From positions 2,309,001 to 2,373,000 of the forward strand of contig NZ_CP076448.1 in NCBI RefSeq assembly GCF_019203965.1: a stretch of DNA of 64,000 bases, written 5' to 3'. Each line of letters begins with the position of its first letter. Position 1 is the stretch's first letter. Source of the DNA: Elioraea tepida. GTDB taxonomy: Bacteria; Pseudomonadota; Alphaproteobacteria; Acetobacterales; Acetobacteraceae. Shown piece after piece: positions 33,034 to 43,348 of the stretch. The notes beneath the pieces are model-generated. The model searched no databases. It was given only the letters and a program-made list of their open reading frames with translations, and was not told the origin of the DNA. Both the position numbers and the translations under genes were made by a program.

Positions 33034-34881
33034 GTGCCGCACGCCATGCTCGCTGTAACCGATCCGGACTTCCCCCGCGCACCCGAGGCCCCGGCCGGTG
33101 CCGGCGCGGAGACGCTTCCGGCCTGGGACCTTTCCGACCTCTACCCGGCCCCCGACAGCCCGGCCGTGGCGGCCGATCTCGCGCAGGCGGAGGAGGCGGC
33201 GAAGGCGTTCGCGTCCCGCTTCAAGGGGCGCCTTGCCGGGCTCTCGGGGGCGGAACTCGCCGCCGCGATCGAGGAGTACCAGAGGATCGAGGAGATCCTC
33301 GGCAAGGTGATGGCTTACGCCCAGCTCCTCTTCGCCGAGGATGCGACGTCGTCCGAGATCGGCCGCTTCTACCAGGGCTGCAACGAGCGCGTCACCGCGA
33401 TCTCCTCGCACCTGATCTTCTTCACCCTCGAACTGAACCGGATCGAAGACGCTGCGCTCGAGGCGAAGCTCGCCGCACCGGCGCTCGCGCGCTTCCGCCC
33501 ATGGCTGCGCGACCTGCGCGTGTTCCGCCCGCACCAGCTCTCCGACGACCTCGAGCGGCTTCTCCACGAGAAGGAGGTCACCGGCCGGTCGGCCTGGTGC
33601 CGGCTGTTCGACGAGACGATGGCGGGCTTGCGGATCCCGGTCGAGGGCGAGGAACTGACTCTGAGCGAGGCGCTCAACCGCCTCTCCGACCGCGACCGGA
33701 CGCGGCGCGAGCAGGCGGGGCGCGCCATCGGCGCCACGCTCGCGGAGAACGCGCGCCTGTTCGCGCTGATCACCAACACGCTCGCGAAGGACAAAGAGAT
33801 CATCGACACCTGGCGCGGCTACGAGCGGCCGGAGAGCTACCGCAACCGCGCCAACATGGTGGAGGACGAGGTCGTCGAGGCGCTTGTCTCGGCCGTGACA
33901 TCGGCCTTTCCGCGGCTGTCGCACCGCTACTACATGCTCAAGGCGCGCTGGCTCGGCCTTGAGCGGCTTGCGTTCTGGGACCGGAACGCTCCGCTTCCCG
34001 AGGACGATGACCGGCTGATCAGCTGGGACGAGGCGGTGACGCGGGTCCGGGCCGCCTATCGCGCCTTCAGCCCCGCGCTCGCTGACATCGGCGACCGGTT
34101 TTTTGCCGCGGCCTGGATCGATGCGCGGGTCAAGCCCGGCAAGGCTTCGGGCGCCTTCGCCCACCCCACCGTTCCGTCCGCGCATCCCTATTTGCTTCTC
34201 AACTACCATGGCCGCGCTCGCGACGTGATGACGCTCGCCCACGAGCTCGGCCACGGCGTGCACCAGATCCTCGCGGCGCCGAACGGCTACCTGATGGCAG
34301 GAACGCCGCTTACGCTCGCCGAGACGGCCTCGGTGTTCGGCGAGATGCTCACCTTCCGCGCCATGCTCGACGGTGAGACCGACCCGAAGCGGCGGCGCGT
34401 CCTTCTCGCCGGTAAAGTCGAGGACATGCTGAACACGGTGGTGCGGCAGATTGCCTTCTACCGTTTCGAGCAGCGCGTGCACGCCGAGCGCCGGCGCGGC
34501 GAGCTCACGCCTGACGCGCTTGCCGCGATCTGGCTCGGCGTTCAGTCGGAAAGCCTCGGCCCGGCCTTCACCTTCGACGACGACTATCGAATGTACTGGG
34601 CCTACATCCCCCACTTCATCCACACGCCGTTCTACGTCTACGCCTATGCCTTCGGGGACTGTCTCGTAAACGCGCTCTACGGCGTGTTCCGGGAGGGGCA
34701 CCCGCGGTTCCAGGAGAAGTATCTCGATCTCTTGCGCGCGGGCGGCACCAAGCGGCACCGCGAGCTGCTCGCTCCCTTCGGCCTTGATGCCTCCGATCCT
34801 GCGTTCTGGAACAAGGGCCTCGATGTGATCTCGGGCTTCATCGACGAGCTCGAGGCGGCGATGCCGGCGGCCGGGGCCTGA
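33034..34881 (+). CDS. M3-family oligoendopeptidase F-like zinc peptidase
   Basis: The 615-residue cytoplasmic metallopeptidase cuts short peptides. The zinc motif TLAHELGHGVHQ has His403, Glu404 and His407 (numbered from the GTG), with the third ligand Glu in LAETASVFGEML. The fold signature IDARVKPGKASGAF and the region HTPFYVYAYAFGD match M3B (PepF) enzymes. A GTG and an ATG four codons later are both possible starts. It may recycle peptides, in keeping with a peptide importer elsewhere in the window. Confidence 0.95.
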   Translation: MPHAMLAVTDPDFPRAPEAPAGAGAETLPAWDLSDLYPAPDSPAVAADLAQAEEAAKAFASRFKGRLAGLSGAELAAAIEEYQRIEEILGKVMAYAQLLFAEDATSSEIGRFYQGCNERVTAISSHLIFFTLELNRIEDAALEAKLAAPALARFRPWLRDLRVFRPHQLSDDLERLLHEKEVTGRSAWCRLFDETMAGLRIPVEGEELTLSEALNRLSDRDRTRREQAGRAIGATLAENARLFALITNTLAKDKEIIDTWRGYERPESYRNRANMVEDEVVEALVSAVTSAFPRLSHRYYMLKARWLGLERLAFWDRNAPLPEDDDRLISWDEAVTRVRAAYRAFSPALADIGDRFFAAAWIDARVKPGKASGAFAHPTVPSAHPYLLLNYHGRARDVMTLAHELGHGVHQILAAPNGYLMAGTPLTLAETASVFGEMLTFRAMLDGETDPKRRRVLLAGKVEDMLNTVVRQIAFYRFEQRVHAERRRGELTPDALAAIWLGVQSESLGPAFTFDDDYRMYWAYIPHFIHTPFYVYAYAFGDCLVNALYGVFREGHPRFQEKYLDLLRAGGTKRHRELLAPFGLDASDPAFWNKGLDVISGFIDELEAAMPAAGA

Positions 34882-34892
34882 GGGCGCGCGCC

Positions 34893-36242
34893 ATGGCGGT
34901 GGAACAGGCCTCGATCTTCGGCCAGCTGCGCCGGGTGGTGCGCACCTCCGGCGCGGTCGGCGGAATCGCGGCGCGCGTCGCTGGCGAGCGCCTGTTCGGG
35001 GTGAAGACCGATCGCGCCGGCCATGCCGAAGACCTCAAAGCCGTGCTGGGTGGGCTGAAGGGCCCGCTGATGAAGGTGGCGCAGTTCCTCTCCACGATCC
35101 CGGACGCGCTGCCGCCCGAATACGCGGCCGAGCTCGCCCAGCTTCAGGCGAACGCGCCGGCGATGGGCTGGCCCTTCGTCAACCGCCGTATGCGGGCGGA
35201 GCTCGGGCCGGACTGGCAGGCGAAATTCGCCTCCTTCTCACGCGAGGCGGCGGCGGCGGCCTCGCTCGGGCAGGTGCACCGCGCCACCTTGCCCGACGGC
35301 CGCGCCGTCGCCTGCAAGCTCCAGTATCCCGACATGGCCTCGGTGGTGGAGGCCGATCTCCGCCAGCTCAAGCTCGCGATGGCCGTCTACCGCCGGATGG
35401 ACAACGCGATCCAGCAGGAGGAGATCTACAAGGAGCTGTCGGAACGCCTGCGCGAGGAGCTCGACTATGCGCGCGAGGCGGCGAACATGCGCCTCTACCG
35501 CACGATGCTCGCCTCCGAACCGGGCGTGCATGTGCCCGAGCCGATCGCGGGCTACTGCACCTCCCGCCTTCTGACCATGACCTGGCTCGAGGGCAGGGCG
35601 CTGATGCGCCGGCTCGAGGAGAACCCGCCGCAGGAGGAGCGGAACGCGATCGCGCTCAATCTCTTCAAGGCGTGGTACGTGCCGCTCTACCGCTACGGCG
35701 TCATCCACGGTGACCCGCACTTGGGCAACTACCAGGTGCGCGGCGACGGCGGGGTGAACCTGCTCGACTATGGCTGCATCCGCGTGTTCCAGCCGCATTT
35801 CATCCGCGGCGTGATCGACCTCTACGAAGCGGTGCGCGACAAGGACGAGGAGAAGGCGCACCACGCCTACGAGACCTGGGGCTTCCGGGGGCTCGACCGG
35901 GAAAAGATGGCGGTGCTCAACCTCTGGGCCGAGTTCCTCTACGAGCCGCTGCTCGAGGACCGCACCCGTCGGATCCAGGAGAATGACGACCCGCAATACG
36001 GCCGGCGCGTGGCCGAGGAGGTGCATGCGGGGCTGAAGCGGATCGGTGGGGTGCGGCCTCCGCGCGAGTTCGTGCTGATGGATCGTGCCGCGATCGGGCT
36101 CGGCAGCGTGTTCCTCCGTCTCGGTGCCGAACTGAACTGGCACCGCCTGTTCCACGAGCTGATCGAGGAGTTCGACCCCGTGGCGATGGGGGAGCGCCAG
36201 CGGGCGGCGCTCGCCGAAGCCGGGGTTCCCGCCGCAGCCTGA
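34893..36242 (+). CDS. ABC1/UbiB-family kinase-like protein (ADCK-type)
   Basis: The 449-residue protein carries the hallmarks of the UbiB/ADCK family: the KxGQ-like helix LKGPLMKVAQFLS, the Ala-rich nucleotide loop AAASLGQVHRA, the Lys in VACKLQYPD, the catalytic HGDPHLGNYQV, and the DYG metal motif (NLLDYGCIR). Family members assist ubiquinone biosynthesis as ATPases or lipid-extraction proteins. The KxGQ motif reads KVAQ, a conservative deviation. It lies 11 bases after the peptidase gene and is probably cotranscribed. Confidence 0.9.
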   Translation: MAVEQASIFGQLRRVVRTSGAVGGIAARVAGERLFGVKTDRAGHAEDLKAVLGGLKGPLMKVAQFLSTIPDALPPEYAAELAQLQANAPAMGWPFVNRRMRAELGPDWQAKFASFSREAAAAASLGQVHRATLPDGRAVACKLQYPDMASVVEADLRQLKLAMAVYRRMDNAIQQEEIYKELSERLREELDYAREAANMRLYRTMLASEPGVHVPEPIAGYCTSRLLTMTWLEGRALMRRLEENPPQEERNAIALNLFKAWYVPLYRYGVIHGDPHLGNYQVRGDGGVNLLDYGCIRVFQPHFIRGVIDLYEAVRDKDEEKAHHAYETWGFRGLDREKMAVLNLWAEFLYEPLLEDRTRRIQENDDPQYGRRVAEEVHAGLKRIGGVRPPREFVLMDRAAIGLGSVFLRLGAELNWHRLFHELIEEFDPVAMGERQRAALAEAGVPAAA

Positions 36243-36246
36243 CGGC

Positions 36247-36789
36247 TCAGCCCCGCTTCCACTTGATCGAGCAGCCGATCGCGGGGTGCTGCTCGGCCGG
36301 CGGCGGCCTGCCTTCGGCGACCGCCTTCATCGCCTCGTAGAGCTCCCGGCGCGCACCGGGCACGACCGAGGTGCGCGAGGCGTCGAGCCGGCCCCGATAG
36401 ACGAGGCGGCGCGACTGATCAAAGCCGAAGAAGTCGGGCGTGCAGACGGCGCCATAGGCGCGCGCCACCTCCTGGGTCTCGTCGTGCAGATAGGGGAAGG
36501 GAAGCCCCTTCTCGCGGGCGAGGCGCTGCATCTCGGGAAACGAGTCCTCCGGGTAGGTTTCGGCATCGTTCGAGCAGATCCCGGCGAAACCGATGCCGAG
36601 GGCGGCGAGGTCGCGCGCATCGCGGATCATCAGGTCGAGCACCGCCTTCACATAGGGGCAGTGGTTGCACATGAAGACGATCACGGTTCCCTTCGGACCG
36701 GCGACGTCGGCGTAGGCGAGGGTTCGTCCGTCCGTCGCGGGGAGCCGGAACTCCGGCGCGGTGGTCATCGATGTCGCGGGCGTGGTCAT
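36247..36789 (-). CDS. Thioredoxin-fold protein (AhpC/TSA-redoxin-like)
   Basis: The 180-residue protein has a thioredoxin fold: PEFRLPATDGRTLAYADV, then VIVFMCNHCPYVKA with a CxxC pair (Cys41, Cys44), and the cis-Pro region YGAVCTPDFFGFD. This matches the alkyl-hydroperoxide-reductase/resA-like 'thioredoxin family' group containing CNHCPY. It has no signal peptide. A role in thiol reduction or peroxide defence is inferred. GGAGG lies six bases before the chosen ATG. It is tail to tail with the UbiB-like gene. Confidence 0.88.
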   Translation of the reverse strand: MTTPATSMTTAPEFRLPATDGRTLAYADVAGPKGTVIVFMCNHCPYVKAVLDLMIRDARDLAALGIGFAGICSNDAETYPEDSFPEMQRLAREKGLPFPYLHDETQEVARAYGAVCTPDFFGFDQSRRLVYRGRLDASRTSVVPGARRELYEAMKAVAEGRPPPAEQHPAIGCSIKWKRG

Positions 36790-36898
36790 GCCTTGCCTCC
36801 CTCCGTCTTCGGGAGGCAGTGTAGCCGAGACTGGGGTCCGGCGCTCTCCGGTGGTGCAACCGCCGCAGCAGCGCCCGAGGACGAGGAGACGACGCGGG

Positions 36899-37630
36899 AT
36901 GCCTGGCGCGCCGTCGTCGCAGGCCACGACCGAGCCCAGGGCCGACACGCTCGCGGAACGGGTGGCGCTGCTGGGGCGCGCGCCGCTTCTGCGCCGCCTG
37001 CCGGAGGAAGCGCTCGCGCGGCTTGCCGGCTCCGCCCGCTTGAGGGCGATGCGCCGGGGCGAGACGCTGTTCCGGCGCGGCGATCCGGGCACGGGGCTCC
37101 TGCTCGTCGTCAGGGGAAGGATCCGGATCTCGGTCCCCTCCTCGGAGGGGCGTGACGGCGTGCTGAACCTCGTGCGTGCTGGGGAGGTGGTGGGCGAGAT
37201 CGCCCTCCTGGACGGGCACCCGCGCACGGCGGATGCGATCGCCGACACCGACGGCGAGGTGATGCTGCTCGAGCGCCGCGACCTGTTGCACCTGATCGAG
37301 GAGAACGGTGCCCTCGCGCTTGGCCTGATGGAGGTGCTGTGCGAGCGGCTTCGGCAGACCTCGGCCCAGGTCGAAGCGCTGATGTTCCAGGAGGCGGGCC
37401 CGCGAATCGCTCGCGCCCTGCTTCAGCTCGCCTCGGTGCAGCGCCTCGCCTCTGTGGCGGTGACGCAGAAGCAGCTCGGCGAGATGGCGGGAACGAGCCG
37501 CGAGAGCGCCAACCGAACGCTCAACGCCTGGGAGGCGCGCGGCCTCGTCTCGCTCGTGCCGGGTCGTGTCACGCTGCGCGACGAGGCGGCGATCCGCGCC
37601 ATCGCCGAGGGTGGCAAGCAGCACGGCTGA
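36899..37630 (+). CDS. Crp/Fnr-family transcriptional regulator
   Basis: The 243-residue regulator has a cyclic-nucleotide-binding domain (about 22-140: RLPEEALARLAGSARLR, GTGLLLVVRGRIRIS, GEVVGEIALLDGHPRTADA) and a Crp-type helix-turn-helix (about 185-225: VTQKQLGEMAGTSRESANRT). No Fe-S cysteine set like FNR is seen, so a Crp-like ligand sensor or redox-independent regulator is likely. The domain retains GEIALLDGHPRTA, where Crp binds cAMP, but this does not prove cAMP binding. The ATG with GAGGAG ten bases upstream is chosen. Target genes are not evident. Confidence 0.9.
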   Translation: MPGAPSSQATTEPRADTLAERVALLGRAPLLRRLPEEALARLAGSARLRAMRRGETLFRRGDPGTGLLLVVRGRIRISVPSSEGRDGVLNLVRAGEVVGEIALLDGHPRTADAIADTDGEVMLLERRDLLHLIEENGALALGLMEVLCERLRQTSAQVEALMFQEAGPRIARALLQLASVQRLASVAVTQKQLGEMAGTSRESANRTLNAWEARGLVSLVPGRVTLRDEAAIRAIAEGGKQHG

Positions 37631-37846
37631 CGCGGCGTCGGGAACCGGGCCGGGCGCGTCAGGGTCGAACACCCATCGCTGCCCGTGGTCTCGCGGGTCG
37701 TCTCGCACTTCCGTCCTGGTTCGGGGGCGACCCTTGCCGGCCCCTCTTCCTCCCCGCGTCACGACGTTCAGCGGCCGCACCGGGCCGAGGGCGACGGCTG
37801 TCGATCGTTGTTGCCGAGGCGGACCGCTTGCGGGGGCAGGCCCCGC

Positions 37847-40021
37847 TCAGGCTGCCTTCGCCTCGCGCCTGCGGGCGTGCAGCACGAATTCGGTGTAGCC
37901 GTTCGGCTGGGCGCGGCCCTGGAACACGAGCTCGCAGGCTGCCCGGAAGGCAGGACCGTCGAAGCCGGGCGCCATCGGCCGGTAGGCCGGGTCGGAGGCG
38001 TTCTGGCGATCGACCACCACCGCCATGCGCTTGAGCGTCTCGAGAACCTGCGCCTCGCTCACCACGCCGTGGTGCAGCCAGTTGGCGATGTGCTGGGAGG
38101 AGATGCGCAGCGTCGCGCGGTCCTCCATCAGCCCGACGTCATTGATGTCCGGTACCTTCGAGCAGCCGATGCCCTGGTCCACCCAGCGGACGACGTAGCC
38201 GAGGATTCCCTGGCAGTTGTTGTCGAGCTCCGCCTGCACCTCCTCTGGGTTCCAGTTCGCGCGGTCGGCCAGCGGAAGGGTGAGCATCTCCTCGCGCTTC
38301 GCGGGCGGCCTGAGAGCGATTTCCTTCTGCTGGGCAGTGACGTCCACCTGGTGGTAGTGCAGCGCATGCAGGGTCGCCGCGGTGGGGGAGGGCACCCAGG
38401 CGGTGGAGGCGCCGGCCTTCGGGTGGGCGATCTTCTCCTTGAGCATCGCCTCCATCCGGTCCGGCATGGCCCACATGCCCTTGCCGATCTGCGCCCGGCC
38501 GGCGAGCCCCATGGCGAGGCCCACGTCGACATTGTTGTCCTCGTAGGCGCGAAGCCAGGCGGCCGTCTTCATCTCCGCCTTGCGCAGCATCGGGCCGGCT
38601 TCCATCGAGGTGTGGATCTCGTCGCCCGTGCGGTCGAGGAAGCCCGTGTTGATGAAGCAGACGCGATGCCGGGCGGCCGCGATGCAGGCGCGCAGATTGA
38701 GCGAGGTGCGGCGCTCCTCGTCCATGATGCCCATCTTGAGCGTGTGCCGGGGAAGGCCGAACAGATCCTCGAGCCGGGCGAACAGGGTGTCGGCGAGAGC
38801 CACCTCAGCCGGCCCGTGCAGCTTCGGCTTGACGATGTAGATCGCGCCTGTGCGGCTGTTCCGGAACGGACCCGTTCCCTTGAGGTCGTGCAGGGCGCAG
38901 AGCGTGGTGACGGCAGCGTCGAGGAACGTCTCCGGCGTCTCCCGGCCGTCGGCGTCGAGCACCGCGTCCGTCATCATATGATGGCCGACATTCCGGACCA
39001 GCATCAGAGCCCGGCCGGGAAGTGTGAGCGTTCCGCCGTCGGGCCGCGTCCAGTGCCGGTCAGGGTTCAGGCGGCGCTCCACCATCCGGTCGCCGCGCGG
39101 GAAGGTCACGGCGAGCGTCCCGGTCATCAACCCGAGCCAGTTTCGATAGAGCGCAACCTTGTCGGCGGCATCGACCGCGGCGACGCTGTCCTCGAGATCC
39201 TGGATGGCGGTGAGCGCCGCCTCGAGAACGATGTCGGCGATCCCTGCCGGGTCAGACCGCCCGATCGGGTGGGCACGATCGATCCTAAGCTCGACATGCA
39301 GGCCGTTGTGGCGGAAGAGCAGGCTCCGCGGATGCTCGGCAGGGCCGTCGAACCCGACGAACGCGGCCGGCTCCGCGAGCGTGACCCGCCCGCGCGGCGT
39401 CGAGACCGAAAGCCTGCCATCGATCACCGCGTAGAAGGTGGCCTCGGCATGCGAGGCGCCGGCGAGTGGCGCGACCTCGTCGAGCACCCGTCTGCCGCGC
39501 GCGATCACCGCCGCGCCGCGCCCGGGGTCGTAGCCCGGCCCCTGCGGCAGGCCGAGGCCCATCGCGTCGGTGCCGTAAAGGGCATCGTAGAGGCTGCCCC
39601 AGCGCGCGTTTGCTGCGTTGAGCGCGTAGCGGGCGTTCGAGACGGGAACGACGAGCTGTGGTCCGGGCGTGCGGGCGATCTCCTCATCGACGCCTTCGGT
39701 ATCGACCCGAACGGACTGGGGCTCCGGCAGGAGATAGCCGATCGAGCGGAGGAAGGCCTCATAGGCCTCGGGGTCATGCGGCCTGCCGCGGCGGCTGCGA
39801 TGCCAGGTGTCGATCTCCGCCTGAAGCCGGTCACGCTCGGCGAGCAGGGCGGCGTTGCGTGGCGCGAGCTCGGCGATGATCGCGGCGAAGCCGCGCCAGA
39901 ACGCCTCCGGCGTGATGCCGGTGCCGGGGGCGGCCTCCTCGGCCACGAAGGCGAAGAGCTCGGGGGCGATGCGAAGCCCTGCAGCGTCGACGCGTGAGGT
40001 CATTGCCGCGTACCCGTCCAT
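37847..40021 (-). CDS. glcB: Malate synthase G
   Basis: This monomeric cytoplasmic enzyme condenses glyoxylate with acetyl-CoA to malate. At 724 residues it matches isoform G. Hallmarks include [16 protein letters not shown], the [17 protein letters not shown] segment, [13 protein letters not shown] (with catalytic Arg and metal-binding Glu/Asp), and [14 protein letters not shown]. The ATG with GGAGGAA eight bases upstream was preferred over the nearby alternatives at 40036 and 40003. No isocitrate lyase is nearby, so it may serve glycolate/glyoxylate or the ethylmalonyl-CoA route. It is divergent from pntA. Confidence 0.96.
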   Translation of the reverse strand: MDGYAAMTSRVDAAGLRIAPELFAFVAEEAAPGTGITPEAFWRGFAAIIAELAPRNAALLAERDRLQAEIDTWHRSRRGRPHDPEAYEAFLRSIGYLLPEPQSVRVDTEGVDEEIARTPGPQLVVPVSNARYALNAANARWGSLYDALYGTDAMGLGLPQGPGYDPGRGAAVIARGRRVLDEVAPLAGASHAEATFYAVIDGRLSVSTPRGRVTLAEPAAFVGFDGPAEHPRSLLFRHNGLHVELRIDRAHPIGRSDPAGIADIVLEAALTAIQDLEDSVAAVDAADKVALYRNWLGLMTGTLAVTFPRGDRMVERRLNPDRHWTRPDGGTLTLPGRALMLVRNVGHHMMTDAVLDADGRETPETFLDAAVTTLCALHDLKGTGPFRNSRTGAIYIVKPKLHGPAEVALADTLFARLEDLFGLPRHTLKMGIMDEERRTSLNLRACIAAARHRVCFINTGFLDRTGDEIHTSMEAGPMLRKAEMKTAAWLRAYEDNNVDVGLAMGLAGRAQIGKGMWAMPDRMEAMLKEKIAHPKAGASTAWVPSPTAATLHALHYHQVDVTAQQKEIALRPPAKREEMLTLPLADRANWNPEEVQAELDNNCQGILGYVVRWVDQGIGCSKVPDINDVGLMEDRATLRISSQHIANWLHHGVVSEAQVLETLKRMAVVVDRQNASDPAYRPMAPGFDGPAFRAACELVFQGRAQPNGYTEFVLHARRREAKAA

Positions 40022-40090
40022 CTGCCGTTCCTCCATGCCGTCTTGCCGCGGCGCGTGCAGTGCAGCATGCACGAGTTGCCGAACGTTTAC

Positions 40091-40119
40091 ACCCTCTCCG
40101 TTGACAGAACGGTGAGGGT
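40091..40119. promoter_or_regulatory. Inverted repeat between glcB and pntA
   Basis: ACCCTCTCCGTT and AACGGTGAGGGT pair at 11 of 12 positions around a 5-base centre, in the gap between divergent glcB and pntA. It lies about 70 bases before glcB and 160 before pntA. It is a plausible operator for glcB, though the factor is unknown. Confidence 0.4.
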
Positions 40120-40276
40120 GACACCCGCTCGCGCGCAACCCTGCCATTCCCGTCGCTCTTGCAGACCCGGGCGCTTTGACGCATATGCCGCGCGCTGCTG
40201 CTCCCGCGCTCCTCGGCCGGGCCCCGCCATCCCCGGGGTCACGTCCGGTTCCGGGTCACGAGAAGGATATCTGCCG

Positions 40277-41446
40277 ATGCGCCTTGCGGTGCTGAAGGAA
40301 CGCCGGCCCGGCGAAGCGCGGGTCGCGGCCACGCCGGAGACGGTGAAGAAGCTGAAAGCGCTCGGCCTCGACGTGGCGGTCGAGGCGGGGGCGGGCGCGG
40401 CAAGCGCGATCCCGGATGCCGAGTTCGCCGCAGCCGGAGCGCAGATCGCGCCCGACGCCGCGGCCGCGCTCGCGGGGGCGGAGATCGTGTTCAAGGTCCA
40501 GGCGCCGCTCGGCCCCGGCGAGGGGGAGGTGGACGAGCTCGGGCTGATCCCGCGCGGGGCGCTGCTCGTCGGCATTCTCGGTGTCTGGGGCAACGAGGGG
40601 CGCGTTTCCGACTATGCCGCGCGGGGGATCGATGCCTGCGCGATGGAACTTCTGCCGCGCATCACCCGCGCCCAGAGCATGGACGTCCTGTCGAGCCAGG
40701 CGAACCTCGCCGGCTACCGCGCCGTGCTCGAGGCGGCCACCGCCTATGGCCGCGGCTTCCCGATGATGATGACGGCCGCCGGGACCGTTCCGCCGGCGGC
40801 GGTGTTTGTGCTCGGCGCAGGTGTTGCCGGGCTGCAGGCGATCGCGACCGCGCGACGCCTCGGCGCCAAGGTGTCGGCCACCGATGTGCGCCCCGCCGCG
40901 AAGGAGGAGATCAAGTCGCTCGGCGCCACCTTCATCGGCGTCGAGAGCGAGGAGACGGCGACCGCTCAGACGACAGGCGGCTATGCCAAGGAGATGAGCG
41001 AGGACTTCAAGCGGCGCCAGTCGGAGCTGATGGCCGAGACGGTCAAGAAGCAGGACGTGATCATCTGCACCGCTCTCACCATGGGCCGCGCCGCGCCGAA
41101 GATCCTCTCGGCCGAGCACGTCGCCTCGATGAAGCCCGGAAGCGTGATCGTCGACATCGCGGCGGATGCGGGCGGCAACTGCGCGCTCACCGTTCCCGGC
41201 GAGAAGGTGGTGACGGACAACGGCGTCACCATCCTCGGCTACCGGAACTGGCCATCGCGGATCGCGGTCGCTGCCTCCGCGCTCTACGCGCGCAACCTTC
41301 TCACCTTCCTCACTGCGTTCTGGGACAAGACCGCCGGGCGCCCGAACCTGAAGCCCGAGGACGAGATCATCCAGGGTGTTGCGCTGACGCGCGGCGGTGC
41401 GGTGGTGCACCCGCAGTTCGCGCCGAAGCCCGCCGCCGCGGCCTGA
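40277..41446 (+). CDS. pntA: NAD(P) transhydrogenase subunit alpha part 1
   Basis: This is the soluble NAD(H)-binding domain I of proton-translocating transhydrogenase, in the split three-gene form of Rhodospirillum and relatives. The 389-residue protein starts [20 protein letters not shown], with the RxAxxP motif shared with alanine dehydrogenase. It includes [22 protein letters not shown] (dinucleotide loop) and [14 protein letters not shown], the mobile loop. GAAGGA precedes the start. The complex uses the proton gradient to drive hydride transfer from NADH to NADP+. Confidence 0.97.
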   Translation: MRLAVLKERRPGEARVAATPETVKKLKALGLDVAVEAGAGAASAIPDAEFAAAGAQIAPDAAAALAGAEIVFKVQAPLGPGEGEVDELGLIPRGALLVGILGVWGNEGRVSDYAARGIDACAMELLPRITRAQSMDVLSSQANLAGYRAVLEAATAYGRGFPMMMTAAGTVPPAAVFVLGAGVAGLQAIATARRLGAKVSATDVRPAAKEEIKSLGATFIGVESEETATAQTTGGYAKEMSEDFKRRQSELMAETVKKQDVIICTALTMGRAAPKILSAEHVASMKPGSVIVDIAADAGGNCALTVPGEKVVTDNGVTILGYRNWPSRIAVAASALYARNLLTFLTAFWDKTAGRPNLKPEDEIIQGVALTRGGAVVHPQFAPKPAAAA

Positions 41447-41486
41447 AGCCGCCGCTACGCATCCTTACTCGAGGGGGGACACGATC

Positions 41487-41894
41487 ATGAACCCGAGCCA
41501 GGTCGCCGAGACCGCCGGCAGCATCGCGCGCGAGGCAGCGCGGCTCGCCGAGCGGGCACAGGCGCTCGCCACCGAGGCAGCCGTCGCCGCCCAAGGTGCC
41601 GGCGAGGTGGTCGAGCCGTTCCTCTTCCTGCTCTCGATCTTCCTGCTCGCCTGTTTCGTCGGCTACTACGTGGTGTGGAATGTCACGCCTGCGCTGCACT
41701 CGCCGCTGATGGGTGTGACCAACGCCATCTCGTCGGTCATCGTCGTCGGGGCGCTGCTCGCGCTCGGGCTTGCCGAGAGCGGTCTTGCGCGCGTCTTCGG
41801 GTTCCTCGCGGTGCTGCTTGCGTCCGTCAACATCTTCGGCGGGTTCATCGTCACGCAACGCATGCTCTCGATGTTCCGCAAGAAGGGGACGTGA
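41487..41894 (+). CDS. pntAB: NAD(P) transhydrogenase subunit alpha part 2
   Basis: The 135-residue protein supplies part of the membrane domain II. After a helical N-terminus it has three to four membrane helices ([20 protein letters not shown], ending in [18 protein letters not shown] and TQRMLSMF). It lies 40 bases after pntA and ends four bases before pntB. The size and the ending [14 protein letters not shown] are typical of PntAB in alphaproteobacteria. Confidence 0.95.
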   Translation: MNPSQVAETAGSIAREAARLAERAQALATEAAVAAQGAGEVVEPFLFLLSIFLLACFVGYYVVWNVTPALHSPLMGVTNAISSVIVVGALLALGLAESGLARVFGFLAVLLASVNIFGGFIVTQRMLSMFRKKGT

Positions 41895-41898
41895 GGCG

Positions 41899-43296
41899 AT
41901 GAGCGCGTCCATCACGGCCATTGCCTATCTGATCGCGTCTGTCTGCTTCATCCTCGCGTTGCGGGGGCTCTCTAGCCCGGAGACGGCGCGCCAGGGCAAC
42001 CTGCTCGGCATGGCGGGGATGGCGATCGCCGTCTTCGCCACGCTGCTTCGCCCCGGCATGGGCGGGTTCCACTGGATGGCGGTCGCGGTCGCGATCGGCG
42101 GCGGCATCGGCGCCTACATCGCGACCCGCATCCAGATGACGGCCCTGCCGCAGCTGGTCGCCGCGTTCCACAGCCTCGTCGGCATGGCGGCGGTGTTCGT
42201 CGCCGCCGCCGCGCTGTACTCGCCGCAGAGCTTCGGCATCGGCACGCCCGGGGCGATCAAGACCGCCTCGCTGATCGAGATGAGCCTCGGTCTCGCGATC
42301 GGTGCGATCACCTTCTCGGGCTCGGTGATCGCCTTCGCCAAGCTGCAGGGGATCATGTCGGGCAAGCCGATCACCTTCCCGAACCAGCACCTTCTGAATG
42401 CGGTGCTGGGCGGGCTGATCGTGCTTCTCGTGATCCTGTTCGTCGCGACCGAGAGCCACACCCTGTTCTGGCTGATCGCCATCCTCGCCTTCGCGATCGG
42501 CTTCCTCATCATCATCCCGATCGGCGGCGCCGACATGCCGGTCGTCGTCTCGATGCTGAACTCCTATTCGGGCTGGGCGGCGTGCGGCATCGGCTTCACC
42601 GTCGGCAACCTGATGCTCATCATCGCCGGCGCCCTGGTCGGGGCTTCGGGCGCCATCCTCTCCTACATCATGTGCAAGGGGATGAACCGCTCGATCATCA
42701 ATGTGCTCTTGGGCGGCTTCGGAACCGACAGCTCGGCCGCCGGCGCAGGTGGTGCGGGCGGGGATCGCAGCGTGCGCGCCGGTGCTGCCGAGGATGCGGC
42801 GTTCATCATGAAGAACGCGTCCAAGGTGATCATCGTTCCCGGCTACGGCATGGCTGTGGCGCAGGCGCAGCACGCGGTGCGCGAGATGGCGGATGCGCTG
42901 AAAAAGGAGGGGGTGGAGGTGAAGTACGCCATCCACCCCGTGGCGGGCCGCATGCCCGGCCACATGAACGTTCTGCTCGCCGAGGCGAACGTTCCCTACG
43001 ACGAGGTGTTCGAGCTCGAGGAGATCAACAACGACTTCTCGACCGCCGACGTCGTCTACGTGATCGGCGCCAACGACGTGACCAACCCGGCCGCCAAGAC
43101 CGACCCGAAGAGCCCGATCTATGGCATGCCCATCCTCGAGGTGGACAAGGCCAAGACCGTGCTGTTCGTGAAGCGCTCGATGGCCTCGGGCTATGCCGGC
43201 GTCGAGAACGAGCTGTTCTACCGCCCGAACACGATGATGCTGTTCGGCGATGCGAAGAAGATGACGGAGGAGATCGTCCAGAGCCTCGCGCACTGA
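41899..43296 (+). CDS. pntB: NAD(P) transhydrogenase subunit beta
   Basis: The 465-residue subunit has about nine membrane helices (residues 1-265; domain II) and then the NADP(H)-binding domain III from about 290. Domain III shows VIIVPGYGMAVAQAQHAVREM, the AIHPVAGRMPGHMNVLLAEA segment, and the VIGANDVTNPAA loop that contacts NADP. It completes the pntA-pntAB-pntB operon. Confidence 0.97.
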   Translation: MSASITAIAYLIASVCFILALRGLSSPETARQGNLLGMAGMAIAVFATLLRPGMGGFHWMAVAVAIGGGIGAYIATRIQMTALPQLVAAFHSLVGMAAVFVAAAALYSPQSFGIGTPGAIKTASLIEMSLGLAIGAITFSGSVIAFAKLQGIMSGKPITFPNQHLLNAVLGGLIVLLVILFVATESHTLFWLIAILAFAIGFLIIIPIGGADMPVVVSMLNSYSGWAACGIGFTVGNLMLIIAGALVGASGAILSYIMCKGMNRSIINVLLGGFGTDSSAAGAGGAGGDRSVRAGAAEDAAFIMKNASKVIIVPGYGMAVAQAQHAVREMADALKKEGVEVKYAIHPVAGRMPGHMNVLLAEANVPYDEVFELEEINNDFSTADVVYVIGANDVTNPAAKTDPKSPIYGMPILEVDKAKTVLFVKRSMASGYAGVENELFYRPNTMMLFGDAKKMTEEIVQSLAH

Positions 43297-43348
43297 GCCG
43301 CGCGGCGGCGGGGCAAGGCAGGGGCACTGTGGCCCAGCGCCTGCGGGT

